In this document: one piece after another, positions 47,747 to 56,188 of the stretch
Layout: each line of letters opens with the position of its first letter
How positions within the stretch are numbered: the first letter of the stretch is position 1
Assembly (NCBI GenBank): GCA_000488855.1
Contig: KI535284.1
Span: 62,001 to 126,000 of the forward strand
Origin: Eubacterium brachy ATCC 33089
Lineage (GTDB): Bacteria; Bacillota; Clostridia; Peptostreptococcales; Anaerovoracaceae
Direction: 5' to 3'
DNA length: 64,000 bases
Translations under genes and position numbers: made by a program
The notes under the pieces: model-generated
The model's database searches: none
Told to the model about the DNA's origin: nothing
The model's input: only the letters and a program-made list of their open reading frames with translations

Positions 47747-47775
47747 TTGACATATTATCGTTGTTATTATATACT
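47747..47775 (+). promoter_or_regulatory. rpmF promoter
   Basis: Near-consensus TTGACA (47747-47752), 17-base spacer, TATACT (47770-47775). It starts 4 bases after the ackA stop codon. Confidence 0.85.
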
Positions 47776-47832
47776 AAAGCAGTTGCGAAGATATGTAGAT
47801 TTAATATACACAATTTTTAAGGAGGTGTAGAA

Positions 47833-48009
47833 ATGGCAGTACCTAAGAGGAAAACGTCTAAGGCAAAAAGAGATAGCAGAAGAGCTCAGAATATGAAAAT
47901 GTCTGCTCCCGGACTATCAGAATGCCCACAGTGCCATGAACCGAAACTTCCACATAGAGTTTGTCCAAATTGCAACCACTATGATGGAAAGAACGTAATG
48001 GGTGAGTAA
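47833..48009 (+). CDS. rpmF: 50S ribosomal protein L32
   Basis: A 58-residue protein. [19 protein letters not shown] is the classic L32 start, followed by a zinc ribbon CPQC and CPNC. Ribosome site AAGGAGGTG lies 6 bases upstream. The yceD/DUF177 gene that usually precedes rpmF is absent here; ackA is upstream instead. Confidence 0.97.
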   Translation: MAVPKRKTSKAKRDSRRAQNMKMSAPGLSECPQCHEPKLPHRVCPNCNHYDGKNVMGE

Positions 48010-48021
48010 TTTAAAAGTAAG

Positions 48022-48049
48022 AATCTCAGGGAAACTTGAGATTTTTTTA
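48022..48049 (+). terminator. rpmF terminator
   Basis: A 9-bp stem with one G-T pair (48022-48030 with 48035-48043), a GAAA tetraloop and a seven-T tail. Confidence 0.88.
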
Positions 48050-48094
48050 TTTATATGTAATGAAAATAATATTATGTGTAAAATGGAGTAGAAT

Positions 48095-48832
48095 ATGGGA
48101 AAAGCAGCATTAGTTACAGGAAGCTCTAGAGGTATTGGAAAAGCTGTAATTTTAGAACTTGCCAACTCTGGATATCGCTGTGTTGTGAATTATAATAAAT
48201 CGGAAAAAGAAGCCTTTGAAGTTGTGAGAAAAATCAGAAATAGAGGTGGACAAGCAATTGCATGTAAAGCGGATGTAAGGGATTCTCAGGAAGTTAAGAA
48301 CATGTTCTTGGAGATAAAACGGCAATTTGGAGGAATTGACTTGCTTGTTAACAATGCGGGAATTGCAACCAGCATGTTATTTCAGAATACAGATGAAAAA
48401 CAATGGTTGAGCATTATCGATACAAATGTGAACGGCATGTATTATTGCACAAAAGAGGCTATTGACTATATGCTTGAAAACAAAAGTGGAAATATAATAA
48501 ATATCGCATCTATATGGGGAATTATAGGTGGAGCTATGGAAGTGGCTTATTCAACATCGAAGGGTGCGGTTTTGTCATTTACAAAGGCTTTGGCAAAGGA
48601 AGTGGGATATTCAGGAATCAGAGTCAACTGTATAGCACCTGGTGGAGTGGAAACTGATATGTTAAAGCCCCTTGGTAAAGAAATTTTAGATGCAGTCATT
48701 GATGAAACTCCTGTAGGCAGATTAGGTAGAGTGGAGGATATAGCCAATTTAGTCAATTTTCTAGCTTCCGAAAAATCCGAGTTTATAACTGGACAAATAA
48801 TAAGTCCAAACGGTGGATTCACAATTATTTAA
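48095..48832 (+). CDS. Short-chain dehydrogenase, FabG-like (possibly YmfI type)
   Basis: A 245-residue NAD(P)H-dependent SDR: cofactor motif VTGSSRGIGKA (residues 8-18), NNAG (about 88), catalytic Ser in NIASIWG, and YSTSK for Tyr and Lys. The IASIWGIIGG segment is closer to YmfI-type reductases (EF-P 5-aminopentanone reductase) than to true FabG, but this is a by-eye judgement. It is not in a fatty-acid cluster, which argues against FabG. It begins 86 bases after rpmF with no clear promoter of its own and is monocistronic. Confidence 0.7.
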   Translation: MGKAALVTGSSRGIGKAVILELANSGYRCVVNYNKSEKEAFEVVRKIRNRGGQAIACKADVRDSQEVKNMFLEIKRQFGGIDLLVNNAGIATSMLFQNTDEKQWLSIIDTNVNGMYYCTKEAIDYMLENKSGNIINIASIWGIIGGAMEVAYSTSKGAVLSFTKALAKEVGYSGIRVNCIAPGGVETDMLKPLGKEILDAVIDETPVGRLGRVEDIANLVNFLASEKSEFITGQIISPNGGFTII

Positions 48833-48996
48833 GTTTATTGAAAAATGACACTTATTTAATTTTAAAGTCATAGAGGTGTAACAAAGACAAGTTATAATTA
48901 AGTTGTGTTAAGGTGATGGAAAGAAAGATTCACTATAACATAAACAAGGTCATATCCTTGTAAAGATAACCTCTCTAAATAATAACTGAAAACGAA
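48833..48996. other. Intergenic AT-rich region
   Basis: Between the SDR gene and the asd terminator I see no coding potential. A TATAAT at 48893-48898 lacks a matching -35 box, so a small RNA is not supported. Confidence 0.4.
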
Positions 48997-49048
48997 GAAA
49001 GAGACTGCCGCGTCAGGTTTAATAGCCGTTGGAGTGGCAGTCTCTTTC
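48997..49048 (-). terminator. asd terminator hairpin
   Basis: A 13-bp perfect stem (48997-49009 with 49036-49048) around a 26-base loop. T-rich sequence follows on the minus strand, so it mainly terminates asd; a weaker T-rich tail on the plus side could serve the SDR gene. Confidence 0.7.
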
Positions 49049-49072
49049 TGTATTCTCTATATTATCATTTTT

Positions 49073-50071
49073 TTACAGAAGTTTCAGTAATTCTTCTGCA
49101 ATTTGCACTGTATTAGTCGCTGCACCTTTTCTGATGTTATCAGCTACAATCCAAAGATTTACACCGTTGTCAACGGAAAAATCCCTTCTAATTCTACCGA
49201 CATAGACTTCATCTTTGCCGGTGACATCTCTTGCAAGAGGATAAATATTATGTTTTATGTCATCACATACGACAACTCCTTTTGCATTTTTTAAAACTCC
49301 TACCAGCTCATCCAATTTAAACGGCTTTTCAAATTCTAAATTTACTGATTCACTGTGGCTGTCAAACACTGGAACCCTAACCGTAGTAGCAGTTACCCTT
49401 ATGGAGTTATCATTGAGTATTTTATGAGTTTCATTTATCATCTTCATCTCCTCTTTGGTATATCCGTTTTCTGTGAATACGTCAATTTGAGGGATGCAGT
49501 TACCTGCAATAGGATGATGGTATGCGTTCGTCGTATCATTCCCTGCAAGTCCGTTTTTTAAATCCTCAATCCCTTTTACACCTGATCCGGAAACCGCTTG
49601 GTATGTTGAATAAACTATTCTCTTGATTTTATATTTATCATGTAGCGGTTTTAGAGGAACCATAGCTTGTATAGTCGAGCAATTGGGATTTGATATAATT
49701 CCATTGTTCTTTTTGATATCTTCGGGATTTACTTCAGGAACAACCAAAGGAACTGTTTCGTCCATTCTCCACTGTGAGCTGTTATCCACAACGATGACAC
49801 CCTTTGACGCAGCTATTGGAGCAAATTTTTCGCTTACCTTGCCACCTGCTGAAAACAGAGCAATATCGATATCCTTGTCAAAACTGTTCTCCGTCAGTTC
49901 TTCTACCTCATATTTTTTTCCCTTGAAATCTATAATTTTGCCGGCAGATTTGGCAGATGCCATCATATAGAGATTTTCAAAAGGAAAATTCCTATCTTCT
50001 AAAACTTTTAAAAATGTAGTTCCAACTACACCTGTTACCCCGACAAGGGCTATGTTAGGTTTTCTGTCCAT
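49073..50071 (-). CDS. asd: Aspartate-semialdehyde dehydrogenase
   Basis: Second step of the aspartate family pathway to lysine, diaminopimelate, threonine and methionine. The 332-residue protein has the NADP fold (ALVGVTGVVGTTFLKVLED), active-site Cys in SNPNCSTIQ, and SGSGVKGIEDL. Start is ATG at 50071, with GGAGG 5 bases upstream on the minus strand; a TTG further upstream overlaps that site and is rejected. It is monocistronic, with its own promoter and terminator. Confidence 0.96.
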   Translation of the reverse strand: MDRKPNIALVGVTGVVGTTFLKVLEDRNFPFENLYMMASAKSAGKIIDFKGKKYEVEELTENSFDKDIDIALFSAGGKVSEKFAPIAASKGVIVVDNSSQWRMDETVPLVVPEVNPEDIKKNNGIISNPNCSTIQAMVPLKPLHDKYKIKRIVYSTYQAVSGSGVKGIEDLKNGLAGNDTTNAYHHPIAGNCIPQIDVFTENGYTKEEMKMINETHKILNDNSIRVTATTVRVPVFDSHSESVNLEFEKPFKLDELVGVLKNAKGVVVCDDIKHNIYPLARDVTGKDEVYVGRIRRDFSVDNGVNLWIVADNIRKGAATNTVQIAEELLKLL

Positions 50072-50098
50072 ATTATCCTCCAATCACGTTTATACTGT

Positions 50099-50127
50099 AT
50101 TATATCATCTACATAAAATATCCACAA
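50099..50127 (-). promoter_or_regulatory. asd promoter
   Basis: Minus strand TTGTGG (50127-50122), 17-base spacer, TATAAT (50104-50099), 28 bases before the asd start. Confidence 0.7.
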
Positions 50128-50383
50128 GGGAAATAAACGCCTTGATAGTCGGAGCTCCGGACAAATAGGTCAGATTCATTTCTTTACGCGAACGCATCCG
50201 CACAAATTGTATCGAACAACAATTTATCAAATGCGCTAAATGACATGAAGCAATTTCTAATCCATATTTCAAAGTACAGTGAGATGAAGATTGAAAATAT
50301 AATAACAAGTCATCTGAAATGTGATATACTTGTATCAATAAAAAAATCAAAATCAGTAATTTGTATTTTATGAGAGGTGTGCA
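50128..50383. other. Intergenic region between divergent asd and hydrolase
   Basis: Nothing convincing is seen beyond the asd promoter. A TATACT at 50325-50330 could be the -10 of the rightward gene but has no acceptable -35 box at normal spacing. Confidence 0.4.
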
Positions 50384-51355
50384 TTGGATAAAGTTGATTA
50401 TGGAAACGATATAAATTGGCTTAGAAAAGGCATTATAAGTCGAAAAAAAGAGGATGAAACAAATGAAATCAATGAGAGGGAAATAAATGTTAATTTGAAA
50501 AAATCAGTTGATACATTTTATGTGTATCCCTCTGCATATAAGAGTTCCAATTTAAAATATGAGCCACTTTGTAAAATAGATGATCCGAAAATGCGAAAAA
50601 TTGCAAATCTCTGTTATATTCATCAAGGAAGTGCGTTTGAAAAACACACAAATGTATTCGCCCCTTATTATCGACAAATGGATCCTAAATATGGACTTAA
50701 ATTAGTTAAGTGGAAGAAACATCAATTTATTGAAAAATATTGGGCTAAGGACATAGTCGACAGTTTTAAGTATTACGTCGAAAACTTAAATGGTGGCAAA
50801 CCGTTTATTTTGGCAGGACATTCTCAAGGAAGCAGAATGTTGATGATTCTCTTATCCACTTATTTGAAAGATAATCCTCATATATATAAAAAGATGATAG
50901 CTGCATACATTGTAGGAGAAACCGTTGATGAGAATTATTTAAAGATAAATCGACATTTAAAATTTGCAGAAGGAGAAGATGATGTGGGAGTGATAATTTC
51001 ATGGAATACGGAAATGGCAAATATGCAGGAAGAAAATCCTGTGATCTTTGAAAAAACTTTAGTTATCAATCCGTTAAATTGGAAAAGAGATGAAAGTTAT
51101 GGTGATAAAAGCATGAACTTAGGTGGAAAGCTTAAATCAGGTGAAATCGTAGAGGGAAAGTTTGACGGTAAAATAAATTTATTGAGAAGTTCTTTACAAT
51201 GCTCCACAGCTAACCAAGAGGAATATACATCTCAAATGAAAATTTTCCCGTTCGGATGCTATCATGAAATGGATTATAATTTTTATTATAAGAATATAGA
51301 ACACAACGTGGGAGTAAGGATAAAAAGCTATTTTAAAAATATGAGTCAAACATGA
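50384..51355 (+). CDS. DUF3089-type alpha/beta hydrolase
   Basis: A 323-residue hydrolase-like protein. The nucleophile elbow GHSQGSRML at about residues 145-153, and VDTFYVYPSAYKS near the N-terminus, match the DUF3089 family of alpha/beta hydrolases. VINPLNW near 230 also fits. No signal peptide is visible, so it is probably cytoplasmic. It starts with TTG behind gagaggtg. It precedes the GntR regulator by 25 bases, so it may share control with the fermentation genes; it could hydrolyse an acyl ester or thioester, but that is inference. Confidence 0.72.
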   Translation: MDKVDYGNDINWLRKGIISRKKEDETNEINEREINVNLKKSVDTFYVYPSAYKSSNLKYEPLCKIDDPKMRKIANLCYIHQGSAFEKHTNVFAPYYRQMDPKYGLKLVKWKKHQFIEKYWAKDIVDSFKYYVENLNGGKPFILAGHSQGSRMLMILLSTYLKDNPHIYKKMIAAYIVGETVDENYLKINRHLKFAEGEDDVGVIISWNTEMANMQEENPVIFEKTLVINPLNWKRDESYGDKSMNLGGKLKSGEIVEGKFDGKINLLRSSLQCSTANQEEYTSQMKIFPFGCYHEMDYNFYYKNIEHNVGVRIKSYFKNMSQT

Positions 51356-51380
51356 GAATTATTCAGGAAAAAGAGGTATT

Positions 51381-52148
51381 ATGAACGAAGCTAAGTTAAA
51401 AGATGGTTATTTAAACATAGGATGTAAAGATATAAAAGAGAAAAAACTTGATTCAGAACCTGAGTTAAATGCCGATGTGCTGAAGCAAAACAACAGGACG
51501 AATGAAATATATCATGAGCTTTTGATGGATATTGTAAATCTCAAAATAATGCCCGGGGATAAATTGAGTGAAAATCAGTTAGGCACGAAGTACGGAGTAT
51601 CCAGAACTATTATAAGAGGTGCTTTACTGAAGCTTTCAGAAATGAATTTTGTTGAAATAAAAGCCAAAAGTGGCTCTTTTGTTACGAAAATGGATATGGA
51701 ATACATAAAAGCGGCATTGATTGTAAGACTGGCATTAGAAAAAGAATCTTGCATGAAAATGTTAGAGGATGAAGGGAAGACCAACAGTTTGCTGGAGAAA
51801 TTGAAAAAGATTTACAATGAGCAGACCAAGTGCACGGATCATGAGAATTATACAAAGGTGTTTGCAACGTTGGATACTCAATTTCATGATTGCATTCTAA
51901 ATGGATTCGGCGAAAGCAAGATGACGGATATTATAAATACTCATCTTCTACATATAGATAGATGGAGAAACTATGCGGTTGAAAGATCCATAGGCATTTA
52001 CAAAATTTTAAAAGAACATCAGCAAATTATCAGAATGATTGAACTCAGAAATAAGACAGGGCTTTTGGAAATGCTCGATATACACATCAATAAAACCATA
52101 TTCAACATAGGTAAAAACCAGAAAGAATTTTGGGATTATTTCAAATAG
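51381..52148 (+). CDS. GntR-family regulator (FadR/FCD subgroup)
   Basis: A 255-residue regulator. The winged helix-turn-helix (about 45-105, with GDKLSENQLGTKYGVSRTI and VEIKAKSGSFVTKMD) is followed by an all-helical FCD-type ligand domain with metal-ligand-like residues (LDTQFHDCI, then LLHIDRWRNYA and EHQQIIRMIE). An unusual 38-residue charged N-terminal extension precedes the DNA-binding domain. Directly downstream lies a promoter and a TTGTATACAA palindrome that fits GntR operators, so local control of the acyl-CoA ligase, and perhaps the had operon, is likely. Confidence 0.88.
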   Translation: MNEAKLKDGYLNIGCKDIKEKKLDSEPELNADVLKQNNRTNEIYHELLMDIVNLKIMPGDKLSENQLGTKYGVSRTIIRGALLKLSEMNFVEIKAKSGSFVTKMDMEYIKAALIVRLALEKESCMKMLEDEGKTNSLLEKLKKIYNEQTKCTDHENYTKVFATLDTQFHDCILNGFGESKMTDIINTHLLHIDRWRNYAVERSIGIYKILKEHQQIIRMIELRNKTGLLEMLDIHINKTIFNIGKNQKEFWDYFK

Positions 52149-52152
52149 AATC

Positions 52153-52181
52153 TTGCAATATTTTTAACAATATAATATACT
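52153..52181 (+). promoter_or_regulatory. Promoter of the acyl-CoA ligase
   Basis: TTGCAA (52153-52158), 17-base spacer, TATACT (52176-52181), just after the GntR stop codon. Confidence 0.7.
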
Positions 52182-52201
52182 ATGATAAAGCGAGTATAAA
52201 A

Positions 52202-52213
52202 CTTGTATACAAG
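52202..52213. promoter_or_regulatory. Candidate GntR operator
   Basis: A perfect 12-bp palindrome CTTGTATACAAG lying about 20 bases after the -10 box, where bound protein would block early transcription. It fits the family operator pattern (N)GT-N-AC(N). A one-mismatch copy, ATGTATACAA, lies beside the gdhA promoter (13249-13258). Confidence 0.6.
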
Positions 52214-52246
52214 AATGGATTTCATAGCGCACAAAAGGAGAAAATT

Positions 52247-53845
52247 TTGGAATTTTTAGATGAAACCATCGGTATCGGACTAAAGAAAAGAGCTAAAAAA
52301 ACCCCGAATAATTTAGCGGTAATAACAGATGAACATAGGTACACTTGGCTTGAGATAGATTTAATGTCAGATTACCTGGCAGTACAGATGATGAAAAAAG
52401 GAATAAAAAAAGGAGACAAAGTAGGGATAATAGGCGTAAACAGTCCTGATTGGATGTTTTACTTTTTTGCGATTGCTAAAATAGGTGCAGTATCTGTTCT
52501 GTTCAATACGAGGTTTAAGGAAAAAGAGATAAGACATTGCATAGATATAACTCATTTAAAGCACATATTTTTTTCTAAAAATTTTGAAAATGTATCATAT
52601 GAAAATATGTTACAAAATATCATACAGTCGAATTATAGTGAAATAACAGCTTCAAAAATGGATAAATCCTATGGAGAGTGGAGAAAAATTTGCATTGATA
52701 ATAAACTGAGAAAAGATGTGTTTAACATGGATATCTTTGCGGACAGCAGTTCTGCAGCGACGATAATGTTCACATCCGGAACTACAGGTGCGAGCAAGGG
52801 AGTCGAGCTGAGACATTACAGTGTAGTAAACAACTCAAAAGCTATACAAACCACCTTGAACTGGAACAGCAGTGATGTAATGTGCGTTGCAGTGCCGTTA
52901 TTCCACAGCTTTGGGATAACCGGTTGCGTACTGGCTTCTATGCAGTGTGGTTGTGGAATGTACTTGGCAAAATCGACGAGGACTTTAGATATTTGTGAAG
53001 GAATTCAGAAAGAAAAATGCACCGTAATGAATGGTGTTCCTTCCATGTTTTTAGCTATGTATAGAAACGGAAAAAGAAATGCTTTCGACCTTTCATCAAT
53101 AAAAAGTGGACTGATAGCCGGATCTCATATATTCCCCCAGGATTATTTTGAAATTCTAACTGTTTTCCCAAATATGAAACTGCAACCTTCGTACGGACAG
53201 ACGGAAACTTCTCCATGCGTTACGCTGTGTCATTTGGATGACACCATAGAGACGAAATCAAAATGTGCAGGAAGACCTATTGATGGAGTAGAAGTGAGAA
53301 TACAAAAGTTGGATGGAAGTATCTGTGGAATAAATGTCGAAGGCGAAATTCAAGTAAAAGGCTACAATGTGATGATTGGATATGTAGACAATGAGAAAGC
53401 TACAAAAAAAGCGTTTACGAAAGACGGTTGGCTTAAAAGCGGAGATTTGGGTTATATAAAGGAAGACGGTAATCTTGTCGTCACAGGAAGAATAAAAAAT
53501 CTGATTATACGAGGAGGAGAAAACATATCTCCTACGGAAATTGAGAATGCCATAAGGAGAACTGTAGGTGACAGGGAAGTGAAAGTAATGGGCGTTCCGA
53601 CGAAGGTTTTACAAGAAGAAATTGTCGCGTGTATAGAAGGTGAAGGCGATGAAGAGCTTCAAAATAAGATTGTAAATGCGTTGAAAAATGAAATAAGCGA
53701 CTATAAGATACCTAAATACATAGCTTTTATGAGTGAGTTTCCGAGGAACAGCACGGGAAAAATCAACGAAAGAATCATAAGAGGTAAGATGATTTCTGAG
53801 TTTACAAACATAAAAAGGAAAAATAGCAAACACAATCTTTTGTAA
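52247..53845 (+). CDS. Acyl-CoA ligase (AMP-forming)
   Basis: A 532-residue adenylate-forming enzyme that activates a carboxylic acid with ATP and CoA. Motifs: A3 TIMFTSGTTGASKGVEL, A5 PSYGQTETSP, A7/A8 GWLKSGDLGYIKEDGN with GRIKNLIIRGGENISP, and the A10 lysine in PRNSTGKIN. The chosen TTG start at 52247 has AGGAG 6 bases upstream; longer in-frame forms would overlap the regulator gene and cross its promoter. Next to hadA it could make the primer acyl-CoA for the CoA-transfer cycle, as proposed for ligases near other 2-hydroxyacyl-CoA dehydratase clusters. Confidence 0.9.
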   Translation: MEFLDETIGIGLKKRAKKTPNNLAVITDEHRYTWLEIDLMSDYLAVQMMKKGIKKGDKVGIIGVNSPDWMFYFFAIAKIGAVSVLFNTRFKEKEIRHCIDITHLKHIFFSKNFENVSYENMLQNIIQSNYSEITASKMDKSYGEWRKICIDNKLRKDVFNMDIFADSSSAATIMFTSGTTGASKGVELRHYSVVNNSKAIQTTLNWNSSDVMCVAVPLFHSFGITGCVLASMQCGCGMYLAKSTRTLDICEGIQKEKCTVMNGVPSMFLAMYRNGKRNAFDLSSIKSGLIAGSHIFPQDYFEILTVFPNMKLQPSYGQTETSPCVTLCHLDDTIETKSKCAGRPIDGVEVRIQKLDGSICGINVEGEIQVKGYNVMIGYVDNEKATKKAFTKDGWLKSGDLGYIKEDGNLVVTGRIKNLIIRGGENISPTEIENAIRRTVGDREVKVMGVPTKVLQEEIVACIEGEGDEELQNKIVNALKNEISDYKIPKYIAFMSEFPRNSTGKINERIIRGKMISEFTNIKRKNSKHNLL

Positions 53846-53868
53846 TTTAAAATTAAAAATAGTATAAT
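53840..53868 (+). promoter_or_regulatory. hadA operon promoter
   Basis: TTGTAA (53840-53845), which includes the ligase stop codon, 17-base spacer, TATAAT (53863-53868). The resulting leader is about 230 bases and holds a CACCGGTG palindrome near 53939. A second, weaker -10-like stretch is seen near 54000. Confidence 0.65.
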
Positions 53869-54102
53869 ATACTTATATTAAAAATAAATTTTATCAATTT
53901 TTATGAGGATTGATTTTCACCGATTTATATGGATTGCACACCGGTGGTACGATAATGAAAAAATGCTGTATTTTCAATAAACAAAGGATATACAAATGAT
54001 ATGATATAAAATCAGTATGAGGGAAAGTAAAACTTTCTTCAGTATAAATTTATTAAAAAGTTTTGTAAGGTTCAAAAGCGATTGAAATGAGGAGGAATTT
54101 TG

Positions 54103-55353
54103 ATGAGTAACAGAACAAAGCCGTTACATGGCGTAAAAGTAGTGGAACTGGCTACATTTATTGCAGCAGCTACAACCGGAAGATTCTTAGCGGACCTGGG
54201 TGCAGATGTTATTAAAATCGAATCACCAAAGGGAGACCCTTTGAGATACACCGCACCGACGGAAGGAAGACCTTCGGACAAGTGGTCGTTATTCCACGAA
54301 AACACAACATGGGAATTGGAAAATGCAAATAAGAGATGTTTATCATTAAACATGAAAGATCCTGAAGGGAAAGAGGCATTCCTTAAGCTTTTAGAAGAAG
54401 CGGACATACTTATTACCAACTGGAGAGTTCAGGCTTTGGAAAGAGCCGGTTTGGATTACGAAACGTTGAAAGCTAAATTTCCTAAGTTGGTTTATGGAAT
54501 GATCACAGGATATGGTGAATTCGGTCCTGATAAAGATCTTCCTGGATTTGACTTCACTGCATTCTTTGCGAGAGGTGGATATTTGGAGACTTTAAGGCAA
54601 AAGGGTACAGTTCCTATGAACGTTTGTCCGGGTTTGGGTGATCACAACGTAGGTATGAACTTGGCTGCAGGAGTTCTCGCTGCGCTGTATCACGCTGAAA
54701 AGACAGGGGAAGGCGAGAAAGTAGCCACATCTCTGTTTGAAACAGCTGTACACAATATGGGTATGATGGTTCAAGCTGCTCAGTATCCTGAAATTGGAGT
54801 ACACTATCCTATGAACATTCGAGAAGCGACAAATCCGCTGAATGCCGCTTGGGAAACATCTGATGGAAGATATCTGCAAACTTGCATGCCTGATTATAAC
54901 GTTGCATTCAAAAAATTTATCACAGCAGTGGGACACCCTGAATTAGCTGAAGATGAAAGATATTATCCCGTATCAAATCTCCATGCAAATAATTTGGGAA
55001 CACAACTATATGATCTTTTGATGGCAAGTTTTAGAACCAAGACTGCAAAGGAATGGAACAAAATTATCACAGAGGCTGACATCGCCTTTTCTATCGCTCA
55101 ATCGTGGGAAGAAATGTTGGAAGATCCACAAGCGTGGGATAACGACTGTTTCTACAAGATGACATATGATAACGGCGCTGAAAGAACTCTGGTTAGATTA
55201 CCGGTAAAATTCGCTGAAATGGGAACTCCTGAGTACAAGAAAGGACCTTTAATCGGGGAACAATCAGAAGATGTGTTGAAGGAATTAGGTTATTCTGAAG
55301 AAAAGATAGCTGAATTTAAAGAAAAAGGAATTATATATATAGGAGATCAATAA
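54103..55353 (+). CDS. hadA: (R)-2-hydroxyacyl-CoA transferase, HadA type
   Basis: Class III CoA-transferase that moves CoA from the enoyl- or acyl-CoA product to a (R)-2-hydroxyacid such as 2-hydroxyisocaproate. The 416-residue protein has the CaiB/BaiF fold start (PLHGVKVVELATFIAAA), TGYGEFGPDKDLPGFD, and GLGDHNVGMN, whose Asp180 is the likely covalent glutamyl/aspartyl-CoA residue. ATG 54103 has GGAGG with 7-base spacing. Gene order and sequence match Clostridioides difficile hadA; an aromatic substrate (FldA type) cannot be excluded. Confidence 0.93.
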   Translation: MSNRTKPLHGVKVVELATFIAAATTGRFLADLGADVIKIESPKGDPLRYTAPTEGRPSDKWSLFHENTTWELENANKRCLSLNMKDPEGKEAFLKLLEEADILITNWRVQALERAGLDYETLKAKFPKLVYGMITGYGEFGPDKDLPGFDFTAFFARGGYLETLRQKGTVPMNVCPGLGDHNVGMNLAAGVLAALYHAEKTGEGEKVATSLFETAVHNMGMMVQAAQYPEIGVHYPMNIREATNPLNAAWETSDGRYLQTCMPDYNVAFKKFITAVGHPELAEDERYYPVSNLHANNLGTQLYDLLMASFRTKTAKEWNKIITEADIAFSIAQSWEEMLEDPQAWDNDCFYKMTYDNGAERTLVRLPVKFAEMGTPEYKKGPLIGEQSEDVLKELGYSEEKIAEFKEKGIIYIGDQ

Positions 55354-55357
55354 AGTT

Positions 55358-56170
55358 TTGGAAACTAAAAAAAATATGAGTAAAGTTTATACGTTAGGAG
55401 TAGATATCGGATCTACATCGTCTAAATGTGTGATAATGTCTGATGGTAAAACTATTGAAAGCTCTGCTATTATTGCAAAAGGAGCGGGTACAGACGGTAT
55501 AGATATCGTGGTAAAAGAGGCTCTCAAAAAAATGAATTTAAAATTCGAGGATTTTGCCGCTATCGTTTCTACCGGATATGGTAGAAACAGCTATGAGAGA
55601 GCTGATAAAACGATGAGTGAGCTGAGTTGTCATGCGAAAGGAGGTCACTACATATTTGGAGAAATCAGAACGATTATCGACATAGGGGGACAGGATTCCA
55701 AAGTTCTAAAGTTGGATGCAAGCGGGCAGTTGCAAAATTTTGTTATGAATGACAAGTGTGCAGCAGGTACAGGAAGATTTCTGGAAGTTATGTCAAATGT
55801 TCTACATGTAAGTTTAGAAGATTTCGGAAAGTATGACGAACAGGCATTGGATAAATTACCGATTTCGTCCACATGTACAGTATTTGCAGAATCGGAAGTG
55901 ATATCACAACTGGCTCAGGGAAAAGATGTGAAGAGCATCATAAAAGGCATACACCAATCGATTGCGAGCAGAGTGGCAGGTCAGGCAAAGCGAGTTGGAG
56001 TGGTGCCAAAAGTTGCTATGACAGGAGGTGTTTCAAGAAACGCAGGCATCGTAAGGGCGCTTGAAAAGGAACTAGATACGAAAATAGAAGTTTCCAGTCA
56101 ATCACAGTTGGCAGGAGCCATAGGTGCAGCTATATACGCCTATGAGTATTATTTAAAAAATCAAAAATAG
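55358..56170 (+). CDS. hadI: Activator of 2-hydroxyacyl-CoA dehydratase
   Basis: Homodimeric ATPase with one [4Fe-4S] cluster that injects a high-energy electron into HadBC. The 270-residue ASKHA-fold protein has LGVDIGSTSSKCV near the start, DIGGQDSKVLKL, and the two cluster cysteines at C134 (NDKCAAGTG) and C173 (SSTCTVFAE), one pair per dimer interface. ATP motif GGVSRNAGIV is near the end. Start is TTG 55358 or ATG 55376; neither has an ideal ribosome site, probably because it is coupled to hadA 5 bases upstream. Confidence 0.95.
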   Translation: METKKNMSKVYTLGVDIGSTSSKCVIMSDGKTIESSAIIAKGAGTDGIDIVVKEALKKMNLKFEDFAAIVSTGYGRNSYERADKTMSELSCHAKGGHYIFGEIRTIIDIGGQDSKVLKLDASGQLQNFVMNDKCAAGTGRFLEVMSNVLHVSLEDFGKYDEQALDKLPISSTCTVFAESEVISQLAQGKDVKSIIKGIHQSIASRVAGQAKRVGVVPKVAMTGGVSRNAGIVRALEKELDTKIEVSSQSQLAGAIGAAIYAYEYYLKNQK

Positions 56171-56188
56171 AAGAAAGGAAGATGTAGT

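Noticed and set aside
48850-49060. Small RNA gene in the SDR-asd gap
   Set aside because: A TATAAT exists but without a matching -35 box, and the large hairpin is explained as the asd terminator.
52130-52246. Longer N-terminus for the acyl-CoA ligase overlapping the GntR gene
   Set aside because: It would cross the ligase promoter and operator, and AGGAG sits exactly before TTG 52247.
54100-54102. TTG start for hadA one codon before the ATG
   Set aside because: The ATG at 54103 has better spacing to GGAGG.
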